This document shows, in pieces, positions 63,810-64,000 of a stretch of 64,000 nt of DNA. The first letter of the stretch is position 1. Each line of letters begins with the position of its first letter. Location of the stretch: assembly GCF_020618475.1 (NCBI RefSeq), contig NZ_CP085339.1:535016-599015 (forward strand). The letters are read 5' to 3'. The notes below the pieces were generated by a model. It saw only the letters and a program-made list of their open reading frames with translations, did not search any database and was not told the origin of the DNA. The translations under genes were made by a program, and so were the position numbers. This DNA is from Haladaptatus halobius (GTDB lineage Archaea > Halobacteriota > Halobacteria > Halobacteriales > Haladaptataceae).

Positions 63810-64000
63810 ATGATTGATACACAGAAGCGTCGTAGTATGCAAGTCCTTGGAACTGGTATCGCCGCGATCACCGGGCTCACCGCTGCCCCCGCAACGGCGA
63901 ATACGGATACAACACGCATCGAAGACAGCGAACAGGCACAGCTAACGGGCCAGGGAAGTATCCAAGTACCGGGAGAGCTATTCAGCACCGGCTTACTATC
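63810..64000 (+). CDS. Tat-exported protein, runs off the right edge
   Basis: The ATG at 63810 opens MIDTQKRRSMQVLGTGIAAI and then TGLTAAPATANTDTTRIEDS, a twin-arginine signal peptide with cleavage expected after APATA. The mature part (about 35 residues visible) ends mid-frame at 64000. It is exported in folded form; the domain lies outside the window. Confidence 0.8.
   Translation, partial: MIDTQKRRSMQVLGTGIAAITGLTAAPATANTDTTRIEDSEQAQLTGQGSIQVPGELFSTGLL

Noticed and set aside
1..64000. tRNA, rRNA and CRISPR loci
   Set aside because: I looked for cloverleaf-like and conserved rRNA stretches and for regular repeat-spacer units and recognised none.

Overview
The window reads as an accessory replicon (plasmid or megaplasmid region) of a halophilic archaeon (Halobacteria). 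The evidence is acidic proteins, Tat signals with lipoboxes, repeated families seen mainly in haloarchaea (bacterio-opsin-activator-like regulators, HalOD1, DUF7344-type helix-turn-helix, TrmB), an Orc1/Cdc6 initiator beside origin-type repeats, a ParA partition operon and many decayed insertion sequences. No rRNA, tRNA or CRISPR array was recognised. Family names come from recall of motifs, not from a database search.

Layout. 0-10 kb: a regulator running off the left edge, a nucleoside hydrolase, a lipoprotein, an ABC exporter operon, a zinc alcohol dehydrogenase with one nonsense codon, and a truncated DNA polymerase B copy. 10-17 kb: a TrmB regulator overlapping a 1256-residue RND/MMPL transporter with a very long coiled-coil hairpin, then a MITE and fused gene fragments. 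17-24 kb: an intact but divergent DNA polymerase B with a small partner gene, HalOD1 and other small regulators, and TnpB debris. 24-30 kb: the replication and partition core (orc1, six origin repeats in opposed orientation, parA, a small partner gene, GTATAC-rich centromere-like DNA), with a VOC gene lodged between IS remnants. 30-44 kb: an SDR, a cystathionine gamma-lyase-type enzyme, a broken cation antiporter, and a cluster of large membrane proteins around a Tat lipoprotein that resembles iron-transport proteins, next to decayed halocyanin, TFB and ZIP genes. 44-48 kb: a GC-rich sulfur cassette (YeiH-type exporter, regulator, thiosulfate sulfurtransferase). 48-53 kb: an IS graveyard around an aldo-keto reductase. 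53-64 kb: a membrane protein, UspA, a cupredoxin-glucose dehydrogenase fusion with one nonsense codon, several tiny zinc-finger and HTH proteins, and long gene-poor stretches.

Many genes carry a single TGA or TAG codon or one frameshift in an otherwise good reading frame, so the replicon seems to be decaying recently, or the assembly has local errors. The working modules are replication/partition, the TrmB-MMPL export pair, the ABC exporter, the metal-linked membrane cluster and the sulfur cassette. The most unusual signals are the coiled-coil hairpin in the transporter, a dispersed 19-bp dyad (TTGAGA-N7-TCTCAA) repeated seven times between 30 and 53 kb, the centromere-like GTATAC cluster, and an arginine-rich 42-residue peptide gene.
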